A DNA stretch of 62,932 nt. It comes from Acetobacter sp. UBA5411 (lineage in GTDB: Bacteria > Pseudomonadota > Alphaproteobacteria > Acetobacterales > Acetobacteraceae). Under the pieces are notes generated by a model. The model did not search any database. It had not been told where the DNA came from and was given only the letters and a program-made list of their open reading frames with translations. Positions 49,897 to 58,625 of this stretch are shown here, in pieces. The position numbers and the translations under genes are program-made. The stretch covers positions 1 to 62,932 of the forward strand of contig NZ_DHNR01000039.1 in the NCBI RefSeq assembly GCF_002409645.1, written 5' to 3'. Within the stretch, counting starts at the first letter, position 1; each line of letters begins with the position of its first letter.

Positions 49897-50535
49897 ATTC
49901 CACCTGCAAGGGGTTCTATTACTGAAACCTGAATAAGGTGAAGCCTCAAGGTATCTTTAATCAGGCAACAAACACTATTCCGCTCAACACATGAGTTTTG
50001 CGAACGCTCTTTCGTTCGACCTCAGCGTTAACGATGATTTAACAGAGCCAAAATCGTAATGGAATCGCTAATACGGGATTTTGCTAAAAAATGTTGCAGG
50101 ACATTGCAGAGTGAAACGGCCGCACGTAACGCCTGCTGCGTCGAATAGTTCCGTTGGTTTCGAGAAAAAAGTTTTACTCAGTCGCGTACCATTCAGGCTT
50201 GATGACAGCACGATGACGAACGGGAAGGAATCGCCTTCCCCTGCGCGTCGGTACCCGGCAAGGAAGAGCCTTGTCACAGAGCAGGAGATGAACGGATGAC
50301 CTAAGCCAGACCCCAGATACGTTTAAGGCCCCGCTTTCGCGAGGCCTCAGTGACGGTCGATCTTTAGCCTTCAGACCGGTTTGGCGACCGGAGAAGGTAG
50401 GAAAATGCTTCTGGTAGAGCTTTTGTCCTACACTTCTGGCTGAAATGCAAGGTTTTCTTGCAAACGGGATCGGCTGTTCTGATGCCAGCGTGGACCGCGT
50501 GGCCTCGGCTTCACCCGAGACCAGAAGAAGTGTTT
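49897..50535. other. Gene-poor region upstream of repC
   Basis: About 640 bp without a convincing gene, AT-rich in the first 250 bases. It contains a near match to the leader box (AGTCGCG, 50180-50186, after GAAAAAAGTTTTACTC) followed 33 nt later by an ATG for only 27-28 codons (50213), the latter overlapping a perfect hairpin GGGAAGG / CCTTCCC (50222-50240). Next come AGGCC-C-CGC / GCG-A-GGCCT (about 50329-50347), CCGGT/ACCGG, and a long stem at 50392-50437. These structures probably control repC expression. Confidence 0.45.
50392..50437 (+). promoter_or_regulatory. Long stem-loop in the repC leader
   Basis: AGAAGGTAGGA (50392-50402) pairs with TCCTACACTTCT (50426-50437) with one bulged base, enclosing a smaller AAA-GCT / AGC-TTT pairing. 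In repABC plasmids a counter-transcribed RNA and leader hairpin upstream of repC set copy number; this stem is in the corresponding place, 99 nt before the repC start. I see no clear promoter or T-run for an antisense RNA. Confidence 0.45.
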
Positions 50536-51774
50536 ATGAATCAGCAGATTACGGAACGGCCAAGCGGCGCACGACGTATCACGCCTGCGATGGTGCTGGC
50601 GCAGAGGGCGGCCGAGATGCAGCCCATGAGCGCCGTCTCTCCCAAGGATATTCTCAGCGTGCTCCGCAGGGCGCGCAGCGCCGTTGGCCTGACCTGTCAG
50701 CAGACGGAACTGCTTGCATTCCTCGTGAGCTGGACGCGACCGCAGGACTGGGGCGAAGACGGGCTACCGATCTGTGCGGCCCGCAACGCCGACATCATGG
50801 AGCGCTTCGATCTCGGCCGGACCCGCGTGAAGGAGCTGATCCGCTCACTGGCCGAAGTCGGCTGGCTGATTTGCAACGACAGTCCCAATGGGCATCGGTT
50901 TGTGCGACGCGCGGCGCGCACGGGGCCCGTAACGCATGGGTATGGGTTCGATCTCTCGCCCCTCTCACGGCGGTTTGCGGAACTGGAACAGGCCGCTCTG
51001 GCTCAAGAGGAGCGCCGCCGCGAAGGCCGTCGCCTGCACGGCGATGTCATGGGTCTGGCCCGTAGGGCGCTGGCGCTGTGTGCGGCCGGGGAAGAGGCAG
51101 GCGTCCCGCGCGTCAGGCTCGAGGCCTACGAACGGGACGCCCGGGAGTTACTCGCCTTGCGCGGTCGCGACCGTGACGTCGCAATCCTCACCCCCCTGGC
51201 CGAGAGGCTCGCGGGTCTCGTGGGGCGCATAGAGACCGATATTCTCGCTGTTATTCCTGTGGAAAGTGACCCCATGGGGTCGCCCGAGCGACCCCCTATT
51301 ACAACTACAAACCCAGATCATTCAGCTAAAGCTACAGTAAGCGGAAGCGGCTGCGCCGCTAAAACTCATGAGGCTTCGCGTAGCGAGATTGAGCCGCAGC
51401 ACGTCACCCCGACCTCGCCCTTGCGAGGGTTCAGGGCCACGCCGTCTTTCCTCCTCCAGATCGCGCCGGGCCTGCGTGATCTGTGTCCGAGCAGTCGCCC
51501 GTCTGAGCGCGAAATCATGGAAGCCGTGCCGTTCCTGTGCCATTCGCTCGGGATCTCCACCCATGCGTGGCGTCAGGCCATCAACGTCCTCGGTCCCTAC
51601 GAGGCGGCCGTCGCGCTCTGTGTGATCGCGGCACGTCACGGGCGGGGCGAAGTGCGCTCACCGGGCGGAATGCTGCGGGCGATGATTGCCCGTCACATCG
51701 AAGGCACGCTGGCACTCGACCGCTCACTCTACGGTCTTGCCGAACACCTCGATACCTCGAAAGCCGTCCACTGA
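50536..51774 (+). CDS. repC: Plasmid replication initiator RepC
   Basis: A 412-aa RepC-type initiator. The N-terminal winged-helix domain (about residues 35-165) has the family pattern: GLTCQQTELLAFLVSW, GRTRVKELIRSLAEVGWLICNDSPNGHRF and GYGFDLSPLSRRF. A low-complexity linker (about 245-285) precedes a C-terminal DNA-binding domain (about 295-400). In repABC plasmids RepC initiates replication at an oriV inside its own gene; here the linker DNA (51268-51360) has an AT-rich tract flanked by hairpins. No repA or repB lies nearby. MNQQITERP at 50536 is chosen as start; 26 upstream in-frame codons look non-coding. Confidence 0.9.
   Translation: MNQQITERPSGARRITPAMVLAQRAAEMQPMSAVSPKDILSVLRRARSAVGLTCQQTELLAFLVSWTRPQDWGEDGLPICAARNADIMERFDLGRTRVKELIRSLAEVGWLICNDSPNGHRFVRRAARTGPVTHGYGFDLSPLSRRFAELEQAALAQEERRREGRRLHGDVMGLARRALALCAAGEEAGVPRVRLEAYERDARELLALRGRDRDVAILTPLAERLAGLVGRIETDILAVIPVESDPMGSPERPPITTTNPDHSAKATVSGSGCAAKTHEASRSEIEPQHVTPTSPLRGFRATPSFLLQIAPGLRDLCPSSRPSEREIMEAVPFLCHSLGISTHAWRQAINVLGPYEAAVALCVIAARHGRGEVRSPGGMLRAMIARHIEGTLALDRSLYGLAEHLDTSKAVH
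51268..51360. other. Candidate origin of replication (oriV) inside repC
   Basis: Within the GC-rich repC gene, a 14-bp palindrome GACCCCATGGGGTC (51268-51281) overlaps a second hairpin, GGGGTCG / CGACCCC (51276-51295). An AT-rich tract (about 51296-51340) follows, then a third hairpin, AGCGGC-TGC-GCCGCT (51346-51360). The encoded linker is low in complexity. An AT-rich oriV inside repC is established for repABC plasmids, so this is the expected place. Confidence 0.6.
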
Positions 51775-51784
51775 GCACGTTTTC

Positions 51785-51791
51785 AGTCGCA
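51785..51791 (+). promoter_or_regulatory. AGTCGCA leader box (copy 13)
   Basis: AGTCGCACG, 45 nt before ATG 51830 of gapR and 11 nt after the repC stop, directly preceded by GTTTTC. Confidence 0.55.
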
Positions 51792-51829
51792 CGGGACTGG
51801 CTGACACTGGGCAAACGAAGGGAGATGTC

Positions 51830-52120
51830 ATGTTGGCAACATACGACAACAGCACCAGTAAGCATGTGCCACACACTGATCCGGCTGTTGGTGGGATCGC
51901 GGCCGACCGGCTTCGCTCGATCATTGAGCGGGTCGAACGGCTGGAAGGAGAGCGGAAAGCGCTCGCAGGAGACATCAAGGATATTTTCGGAGAGGCGAAA
52001 TCGGCCGGGTTCGACGTAAAAACGATCAAGCAAATTCTCAAACTGCGGAAGCTGGAACCAGCGCAGATCGAAGAACTCGAAACCTTGCTGCAGATTTATC
52101 TGCGTGCCCTGGGGATGTGA
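51830..52120 (+). CDS. gapR: GapR (DUF2312) family nucleoid protein
   Basis: A 96-aa homologue of GapR, a small alphaproteobacterial chromosome-structuring protein that binds overtwisted DNA ahead of replication and transcription. DRLRSIIERVERLEGERKALAGDIKDIF, EAKSAGFDVKTIKQILKLRK and the C-terminal LQIYLRALGM follow the family closely. A non-conserved 20-residue N-terminal extension precedes it. It lies 55 nt after repC and has an AGTCGCA box in its leader, which ties it to the transfer regulon. A plasmid copy may ease replication or transfer of a large plasmid. Confidence 0.93.
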   Translation: MLATYDNSTSKHVPHTDPAVGGIAADRLRSIIERVERLEGERKALAGDIKDIFGEAKSAGFDVKTIKQILKLRKLEPAQIEELETLLQIYLRALGM

Positions 52121-52140
52121 GAGATCGTGATCCTCTGCCG

Positions 52141-52176
52141 CGCTGCGCGGCCTACGGCGCGTGCGTCGCACGCACG
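52141..52176. repeat. Palindromic repeat element, copy A
   Basis: A 36-bp element with the inverted repeat GCGTGCGT-CGC-ACGCACGC (52159-52177). A near copy (four mismatches by eye) lies at 59391-59426, and both are followed some 50-60 bp later by similar CTGCTC-GGAAG-GA sequence. Each lies between a plus-strand or divergent unit and a small gene. Confidence 0.7.
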
Positions 52177-52292
52177 CCGACAGATGTGGCGACGAGGGCG
52201 CGAGACGGGTGGTCTGCTCGGGAAGAGATCAGAGATGTGCCAGTTTTGGACACAGTTCGGCAAAACGATCGCGTTGGGAGAGTTGGATTTTA

Positions 52293-52601
52293 ATGGGACA
52301 TGATACCACGAAGCTCGTGACGATCCTCGGCCCACTGGTCGAGTTGGAAAAGCAGGCCGCGTCCTGTGCGTCGCTTGAGGAGTACCACGCTTTGCGCAGA
52401 AGTGGTGAGGCAACGAACACACAGGTTCTCGGTGAGATCCGGGCGTTCGTGAAGGAAGGTGGATTTTCACTGCAGGAAATGCGTGGGCTCTACTACGATG
52501 TTCTCAAGTGTCCGGCCTACGCGGGCGACCCCGAGGCGCAGGCTAATGTCACGGCCATCCTCAATGAGGCTTTCGATGGTATCCAAGGATGGAGCCGATA
52601 A
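52293..52601 (+). CDS. Small protein of unknown function
   Basis: A 102-aa soluble, helical protein (LGPLVELEKQAASCASLEEYHALR, then EMRGLYYDVLKCPAYAGDPEAQ). No family recognised. MGHDTTKL at 52293 is chosen because the upstream in-frame codons run through the palindromic repeat. A weak GGAGAG lies upstream. No leader box. Confidence 0.55.
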   Translation: MGHDTTKLVTILGPLVELEKQAASCASLEEYHALRRSGEATNTQVLGEIRAFVKEGGFSLQEMRGLYYDVLKCPAYAGDPEAQANVTAILNEAFDGIQGWSR

Positions 52602-52616
52602 AGTGATGATGTTTTT

Positions 52617-52672
52617 GTCGATACGTTGTTGACACAACTCTACGTCACCGTGCAGTATTACTATGTCGATAC
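52617..52672 (+). promoter_or_regulatory. mazEF promoter/operator region
   Basis: Direct repeats GTCGATAC at 52617-52624 and 52665-52672 flank a promoter-like stretch: TTGACA (52630-52635) with AT-rich TATTACTAT further down, and a GTTGT-TGAC-ACAAC inverted repeat (52625-52638) over the -35-like element. MazE/AbrB antitoxins usually autorepress at such sites. Confidence 0.5.
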
Positions 52673-52686
52673 ATAAAGAGGCACTT

Positions 52687-52929
52687 ATGCACGTCTTCGT
52701 TAAAAAGTGGGGCAACAGCGCATCCGTGCGTCTTCCCGCTGCGATCATGAAGGCTGCCGGTCTGCAGGTGGATCAGGCAGTCGATGTCAGGGAAGAAGCG
52801 GGACGGATCATCATCGAACCGGTCGAGAAGCCCGATTACGATCTGGCTGACCTGTTGGCTGGAATCACGCCTGAGAACATCCATGAGGAAGTCGATTTTG
52901 GCGCGCCTGTCGGCAAGGAACATCTGTGA
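52687..52929 (+). CDS. mazE: MazE/PemI-type antitoxin
   Basis: An 80-aa AbrB-fold antitoxin. MHVFVKKWGNSASVRLPAAIMKAAGLQ is the typical swapped-hairpin DNA-binding start of MazE, followed by a beta strand (RIIIEPVEK) and an acidic tail that binds the toxin. ATG 52687 has AAAGAGG upstream; an in-frame ATG at 52663 would lie within the operator repeat. The toxin gene begins 1 nt after its stop. Confidence 0.92.
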   Translation: MHVFVKKWGNSASVRLPAAIMKAAGLQVDQAVDVREEAGRIIIEPVEKPDYDLADLLAGITPENIHEEVDFGAPVGKEHL

Positions 52930-52930
52930 G

Positions 52931-53260
52931 ATGGACGATTACGTACCGTCAGAAGGCGAGATTATCTGGCTGAATTTCACGCCGCAGTCGGGTCACGAAC
53001 AGGCTGGGCACAGACCGGCCGTGGTTTTGTCGCCAGCGGCCTACAATCGCATCGGTCTGCTTCTGTGCTGCCCCACGACGACGAAGGCAAAAGGCTATCC
53101 TTTCGAGGTCGCCATTTCCGGAAAACGATCGAGTGTCGTGCTCGCGGACCAGATCAAGTCTGTTGACTGGAAATCAAGAGAGGCAAAACTGAAAGGTCGC
53201 GTTTCCGACAATGAGCTTTCCGAAATTCGTGCAAAGGTTCGCGCACTGGTCGGGTCATAA
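52931..53260 (+). CDS. mazF: MazF/PemK-type toxin (mRNA endoribonuclease)
   Basis: A 109-aa endoribonuclease toxin. GEIIWLNFTPQSGHEQAGHRPAVVLSP contains the conserved strand and Gly/His loop with RPAVVLS, and CCPTTTKAKGYPFEV plus VLADQIKSVDW complete the family core. It is coupled to mazE and serves plasmid maintenance. It is distinct from the PemK-like toxin in the hsd cluster. Confidence 0.93.
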   Translation: MDDYVPSEGEIIWLNFTPQSGHEQAGHRPAVVLSPAAYNRIGLLLCCPTTTKAKGYPFEVAISGKRSSVVLADQIKSVDWKSREAKLKGRVSDNELSEIRAKVRALVGS

Positions 53261-53318
53261 ATTATGGAAACTGCAGGGTGCTCCATGAGTAGGGGCGTTG
53301 ATTCCAAGGGGATATCCA

Positions 53319-53663
53319 ATGATTGGAGTGAATAGCGTTCTAAATTCAAAACAGCGGAAAACTGCCGAAACTGTCTTTGAACCTGTTCAGATAGCTGCCC
53401 GCCTGGTAATCTCTCTTTTCATGCCAATTTTGATGGGACAAATCCTAATCATTATGGCGGTGTTCAGCTTGTTGCCAGCAGTTTTGAGAGCATATGAGAA
53501 AACACCTGGCTGGTACCATTTCGGGTTACTGATGATCTGGATTGTCTTCAACCTGGAAATAGGACTTGCCATCTTAAGTTCAAATTCCAGGACGCGGAGA
53601 AACGCCGTTATTGTTGCGCTGGTCCTGCTAACGGCACCGTATATCCTGTCTCTGTCTATCTAG
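53319..53663 (+). CDS. Small membrane protein
   Basis: A 114-aa protein with three probable membrane segments (about residues 27-55, 66-86 and 95-112) and no recognised family. ATG 53319 has AAGGGG 7 nt upstream and is preferred over the in-frame ATG 53298. The DNA is AT-richer than its neighbours. It lies between mazF and the convergent SOS cassette. Confidence 0.5.
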   Translation: MIGVNSVLNSKQRKTAETVFEPVQIAARLVISLFMPILMGQILIIMAVFSLLPAVLRAYEKTPGWYHFGLLMIWIVFNLEIGLAILSSNSRTRRNAVIVALVLLTAPYILSLSI

Positions 53664-53704
53664 TGATTTCATTAAATCGTTTGTAAAAATATCAGCAAGC
53701 ATGG

Positions 53705-56700
53705 TCATTGAAAGTTCCGTGCCCTGACCTCAACCGGTCGGCGGTCATTCTCTCCAATCTCTCGAAGCAGCTCAGTCCCGTCTTCGAGACTTCGCACTAC
53801 CACGTGCATCACTTCGCCTTCGCGTTGCAGGGTGCCGTGAACAATCATCAGCGACGCCCCCATGACGATGGCCCGTTGCGCTTCGATCCGGTCTTTCCAC
53901 AGGATCAGATTGGCCACCCCGGTTTCATCCTCGATCGTGACGAACATCACGCCTTTTGCCGTGCCGGGGCGCTGACGCATCAGCACCAGTCCCGCAATCA
54001 CCACGCGGGTTCCGTCCCGTAATGTCGCGAGATCCTCACAGGGAATAATGCCTCTTTCCGTAAGCCCCTCGCGCAGGAATGCCAGAGGGTGCGCCCGCAG
54101 GGTGAGGCCGGTCGCGAGATAATCTTCCACAACATCCGAGCCTTCGGTCATCGGGCGCAGGATGACGGATGGTTCAATGACTTCCGGAGCAGGCCGGTTA
54201 CGTCCGCGATCCGCCGCTGCAAATAGAGGAAGCGGCTCATCCGCCAGCCCCTTGATCTGCCACAGGGCCATACGGCGATCGCAGTTCAGGCTGGCAAACG
54301 CATCCGCTTCGGCCAGACGCTCAAGAGCGATCGTTGGAACGTCCGCCCGACGCCAGACGTCTTCGATACTCTCATAGAGAGGCATGCGATTGGCAATCAG
54401 ACGGGCGGCGTCCGCGTTCGCCAGTCCCTTCACCAGCCGCAGACCGAGCCGAACCGCCAGACGCCCGCTTCCCGAGCGCCCTTCGAGCGTACAGTCCCAG
54501 CGGGACTGGTTCACACAGATCGGTCGCACCTCGACCCCATGCTCGCGGGCATCGCGGACGATCTGGGCCGGAGCGTAGAATCCCATGGGCTGACTGTTGA
54601 GCAATGCGGCGCAGAAGACGTCCGGATGATGGCATTTCAGCCACGAAGAAGCGTAGGCGATCAGCGCGAAACTTGCGGCGTGGCTCTCGGGGAATCCGTA
54701 GGAGCCAAAGCCTTCGAGCTGACGAAAGGTGCGCTCGGCGAACTCCTGAGTGTAGCCGTTGGCCACCATGCCGCGCACCATCTTCTCACGAAAATCGGCG
54801 ATGGACGCCGTATGATCGCGCATCTTCATGCCGCGCCGCAGCTGGTCGGCTTCACTCGGCGTAAAGCCCGCGCAATGAATGGCGACCTGCATCGCCTGTT
54901 CCTGAAAGAGCGGCACGCCCAGGGTCTTGCCGAGGATGCGGCGCAGGGCAGGCGAAGGACAATCAGGCCGTTCCAGACCTTCGCGGCGGCGCAGATAGGG
55001 GTGGACCATATCGCCCTGAATCGGACCGGGGCGCACGATCGCCACCTGAATCACCAGATCGTAGAAGGTGCGCGGCCGGGTGCGCGGGAGCATCGCCATC
55101 TGGGCGCGGCTCTCGATCTGGAAGGTGCCGAGCGTGTCGGCACGGGCGATCATCGCGTAGGTCTGTTCGTCTTCGGGCGGGATCGTCGCCATGTCATAGG
55201 CGCGGCGCCCGTGCCGCACCAGAAGATCAAAGGCGCGCTGCAGACAGCCCAGCATGCCGAGGCCGAGAACATCGACCTTCATGAAGCGCAGTTCGTCGAT
55301 GTCATCCTTGTCCCAGACGATGATCTGACGATCTTCCATGGCCGCAGGCTGGATCGGCACCAGCTCGTCCAGCCGGTCATGGGTGAGGACGAAGCCACCG
55401 GGATGTGTTCCCAACTGACGCGGAAAGCCCAGGATCTGGCGGGCGAGATACAGCGTCAGAGACAGTCGCCTGTCGCGCAGATCGAGACCGACTTCTCCTG
55501 CGCGGGCTTCGAGCTTTCCCTGATCGTCCAGCGCGGACGCAAGATGTTTCGAGAGCAGGCCCAGCACATCGTCGGGCAGGCCCAGCGCCTTGCCAACGTC
55601 ACGCACCGCACCTTTGGGCTGATAGCGCATCACGGTCGCGCACAGGGCTGCCCGCTGGCGGCCGTAACGCCGGTAGATCCACTGGATAACCTCTTCACGC
55701 CGGTCGCTGTCGAAATCGACGTCGATGTCGGGCGGTTCACGTCGCTCCACCGAGATGAACCGCTCGAAGAGCAGACCGGAGCGCACCGGATCAATGGCGG
55801 TAATCCCCAGAACGTAGCAGATGGCGCTGTTGGCGGCCGAGCCACGTCCCTGGCAGAGGATTCCGATGGCGCGCGCATAGCGGACAATGGTGTTGACCGT
55901 CAGGAAATACGGCGCATAGCCAAGTTGGGCGACCAGCCTGAGTTCGTGCGTGAGCTGACGCCGCACATCGTCGGGTGCGCCGGCCGGATAGCGTGACGGG
56001 AGAGCCTCGCGCACGAGACGAACCAGCGTATCCTGAGAGTCTTCGCCCTCCACATCAGTCTCGGACGGATACTGGTAACGCAGTTCACTGAGCGAAAACC
56101 GGCACAGAGAGGCAATCTCGCCCGAGTGGGCCAACGCCGCTTCATGGCCCCGATAGAGCGAGGCCATTTCAGTCGGGCCGCGTAAATAGCGATCCCGCCA
56201 CGGCTCACGCAGAGCGCCGAGTGCGTCCATGCTCACATTGTGCCGGATGGCGGTGAGCAGATCCTGCAGCACGCTGCGGTCGGCCGCATGATAGAGCACA
56301 TCACCGGTCACGACCGTCGCGACCTTGGCCGCATGGGCCATCCGCTCCAGCGTATTCAGGCGTTCCGCATCGCCCGCCCGCCAATGACGGCTCAGGGTGA
56401 GCCATATCCCGGCACAATGGTCGCGGATCCGCGTGAGAGCATCCAGCCGTTCCTGCAGCACGGCATACGGGGCGTCCGAAGAAAGCAGCAGCAGCAGGCG
56501 GGAGACGCGCTCGCCCGTCAGATCGCTCCAGGTCAGATCGAGCCGTCCACGCTCGCCGCGCCGATGGCCAAGGGTCAGAAGGCGACACAGCTGGCCCCAG
56601 CCTGCCCGGTCCACCGGATAGGCCAGCAGAACACTGCCGTCGCACAGCTCCACACGGGCACCGGGCAGCAACCGGACGCCGTGAGACAGTGCGGCTGCGT

Positions 56701-56860
56701 GGGCGCGGACGATCCCGGCGACCGTGCCATGGTCGGTGATACCGAGCGCCGGATACTGCAGCCGCGCCGCACGGGCGAACAGTTCCTCAGGATGGCTGGC
56801 GCCGCGCAGAAACGAGAAATTCGTGCAGGCCTGCAGTTCCACATAGGCGGACGAGGCCAT
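53705..56860 (-). CDS. imuC: Error-prone DNA polymerase III alpha (ImuC/DnaE2)
   Basis: A 1051-aa C-family polymerase of the DnaE2/ImuC type, the catalytic translesion polymerase of the SOS mutasome. The N-terminal PHP domain (YVELQACTNFSFLRGASHPEEL; ALGITDHGTVAG) is followed by the palm with the DIDVDFDSDRRE catalytic segment (about residue 395), the thumb and fingers, and a C-terminal OB domain (RQRPGTAKGVMFVTIEDETG). Length and order are normal. It starts 3 nt after the small gene that precedes it and ends the imuA-imuB-imuC unit. Confidence 0.95.
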   Translation of the reverse strand: MASSAYVELQACTNFSFLRGASHPEELFARAARLQYPALGITDHGTVAGIVRAHAAALSHGVRLLPGARVELCDGSVLLAYPVDRAGWGQLCRLLTLGHRRGERGRLDLTWSDLTGERVSRLLLLLSSDAPYAVLQERLDALTRIRDHCAGIWLTLSRHWRAGDAERLNTLERMAHAAKVATVVTGDVLYHAADRSVLQDLLTAIRHNVSMDALGALREPWRDRYLRGPTEMASLYRGHEAALAHSGEIASLCRFSLSELRYQYPSETDVEGEDSQDTLVRLVREALPSRYPAGAPDDVRRQLTHELRLVAQLGYAPYFLTVNTIVRYARAIGILCQGRGSAANSAICYVLGITAIDPVRSGLLFERFISVERREPPDIDVDFDSDRREEVIQWIYRRYGRQRAALCATVMRYQPKGAVRDVGKALGLPDDVLGLLSKHLASALDDQGKLEARAGEVGLDLRDRRLSLTLYLARQILGFPRQLGTHPGGFVLTHDRLDELVPIQPAAMEDRQIIVWDKDDIDELRFMKVDVLGLGMLGCLQRAFDLLVRHGRRAYDMATIPPEDEQTYAMIARADTLGTFQIESRAQMAMLPRTRPRTFYDLVIQVAIVRPGPIQGDMVHPYLRRREGLERPDCPSPALRRILGKTLGVPLFQEQAMQVAIHCAGFTPSEADQLRRGMKMRDHTASIADFREKMVRGMVANGYTQEFAERTFRQLEGFGSYGFPESHAASFALIAYASSWLKCHHPDVFCAALLNSQPMGFYAPAQIVRDAREHGVEVRPICVNQSRWDCTLEGRSGSGRLAVRLGLRLVKGLANADAARLIANRMPLYESIEDVWRRADVPTIALERLAEADAFASLNCDRRMALWQIKGLADEPLPLFAAADRGRNRPAPEVIEPSVILRPMTEGSDVVEDYLATGLTLRAHPLAFLREGLTERGIIPCEDLATLRDGTRVVIAGLVLMRQRPGTAKGVMFVTIEDETGVANLILWKDRIEAQRAIVMGASLMIVHGTLQREGEVMHVVVRSLEDGTELLREIGENDRRPVEVRARNFQ

Positions 56861-56863
56861 GCC

Positions 56864-57109
56864 TCATTTCCCGCGCGGATGCCGGTGCGGCGTCGCATCG
56901 GGCTGCGGGGCGCCGGGCCTGCGGCACAGCACGAAGCCGCTGCGCTCGAGATGCTCCACCAGACGTTCGGCCACCACGCGGGCCATCAGTTCGTCGGCGT
57001 CATGCACGCGCCGTCGGCCGTCATAGCGAAGTCCATGAATCAGCGCCTCGGCGATCTCGGACGGTAAGGCGGGCGACAGGTCTTCCTTCGTTTCGTCTGC
57101 CCCGCTCAT
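56864..57109 (-). CDS. Small protein between imuB and imuC
   Basis: An 81-aa soluble protein (helical, with a basic HRHPRGK end) of unknown function, starting on the last base of the imuB stop codon (TGATG) and ending 3 nt before imuC. Such a small extra gene is not part of the standard imuABC description. Translation coupled to imuB would be disturbed by the imuB frameshift. Confidence 0.65.
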   Translation of the reverse strand: MSGADETKEDLSPALPSEIAEALIHGLRYDGRRRVHDADELMARVVAERLVEHLERSGFVLCRRPGAPQPDATPHRHPRGK

Positions 57110-58625
57110 CAGAACAGCCCGTGGAGGAACCATGCTCCATCCCCTGTCCAGCTGTGCGTGCCGTCGCCCTGGCGATACAGCCAGAAGCGTTCGCCATCTT
57201 CGGTCTCGGTAATCCAGTAATCGCGGGCGGCGTGAAACTCGCTGTCCGAGAGCCACCATTCCCCCTGGATCCGCTCAGGGCCGTCTGCGCCGCGCACCCG
57301 GTGCGTGCGGCCGTCCCAGACAAAGCGTTGCGGTGCGCCACTTTCGGCCTCGGCCTCGACACGTAAGGGCTTTGGCGGATCGAGCAGCCGGATGGGTCGG
57401 ACGAAAGAAAAGGTGGATGTCGGCTCGGCCGCATCCTGTGTAACCGGGGACTGTGCCTGAGCGCGCTCGGGGATCTGGCTGGCCCGTGGCGCAAGGCGGA
57501 ACACTCGCGCCGCGCCGACACGGTTGCACAGGCGATCCACCAGGCAGGCGAGATCACCACCCCCATCCTGTCCGCGCTCAAGCACGGTCTGGTCGCCCGT
57601 GGTCTGCCGCGCTTCATGGTGGGAGACGGTGAGCGTCATCACTTCGATCCCGAAACCCGGTTCGATGACGGCGATCCGCTCCTGCAGAAGGCGGCGCAGA
57701 TGGGCCGGCTGATCGACGGGTGACGCGGTGCCCACGCGCACCGGCTGGAGCGTGCCATCGACACGCTCACAGACCAGATCGAGCTGCCGTGCGCCCTGAC
57801 CGCGCTGGCGCAGGATCTCGGAGATCTCGTCCACCAGTTCAGCGATCACCACTGCCAGAGCCTCGGCCGTGCCGATCGGTTCCACCATTTGGCGCTGCGC
57901 GCGGATGGCATCAAGCGGAATGACCGGACGGATGGGTTCGGGCCGAACGCCCAGCGCCTCGTCCAGCCGGCGCATCAGAAGATCTCCGAAACGCCGTGTC
58001 AGAGGCGCGCGGGCCGTGCGCCGCAGATCGCCAATCCGGGTAAACCCGAGGCGGATCAGCCCCTCGCAGGTCTCGGCCGGCAGACGCAGGGCTGCAACGG
58101 GCAGGGGATCGAGAGCGGCAGCCGTGCCGCGCGACGGGACGAGTGTGTCCCGCTCACGTCCGAAGCGCGCCAGCGCGTGCGCAGCGCCAGGCGTGTCCGC
58201 AAGGGCGAGGCGGATATGATAGCCCAGCGCTTCCAGCCGTTCGCGCACGACCGTCAGCATGGCGTCCTCGCCGCCATACAGATGGGCGCAGCCGCTGGTA
58301 TCGCACCATACGCCGTCCGGCGGATCCGCTGACGTCAGTGGGCACAGCCACAGACACCATGCCGCCAGTCGCTCCAGAGCGGCTTTATCCGCTTTCCGGT
58401 CGCCCTCAAACGCTGCGAGGTCGGCGATCAGGCTCCGGGCATGGGCAGCGCCATTCCAGCGCGGACACCAGACTGCCGGGCCATCACATCGGCCGCCATC
58501 ACCACAGGGCGCCGGCCATCATGCTCATGCAGCACAAGCCCCATCCCGATGTTCTCCTGCGGGTGGCGACGCCGCCACAGATCCGTGTGCCACAGGGGAA
58601 GCCAGATCGAGAGGATCCGTCGCAT
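57109..58625 (-). pseudogene. imuB: ImuB (Y-family polymerase-like) with apparent frameshift
   Basis: ImuB is the inactive Y-family protein that recruits ImuA and ImuC to the beta clamp. The N-terminal part (MRRILSIWLPLWHTDLWRRR, from 58625) ends in a stop at 58428-58430, while the next frame carries on with SLIADLAAFEGD, CDTSGCAHLYGGED and the whole C-terminal part to 57109. One missing base in the GGGC-ATGGGC run near 58438-58441 explains this: restoring it gives ALPMARSLIAD. The total is one base short of 506 codons. A real loss would disable the mutasome, but imuA and imuC are intact, so a sequencing error is possible. It overlaps imuA by 101 nt. Confidence 0.85.

Noticed and set aside
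50068..50299. Two overlapping frames of about 70 codons on opposite strands upstream of repC
   Set aside because: Neither has a ribosome site, domain or coding-like composition, and the region is rich in hairpins suited to RNA control.
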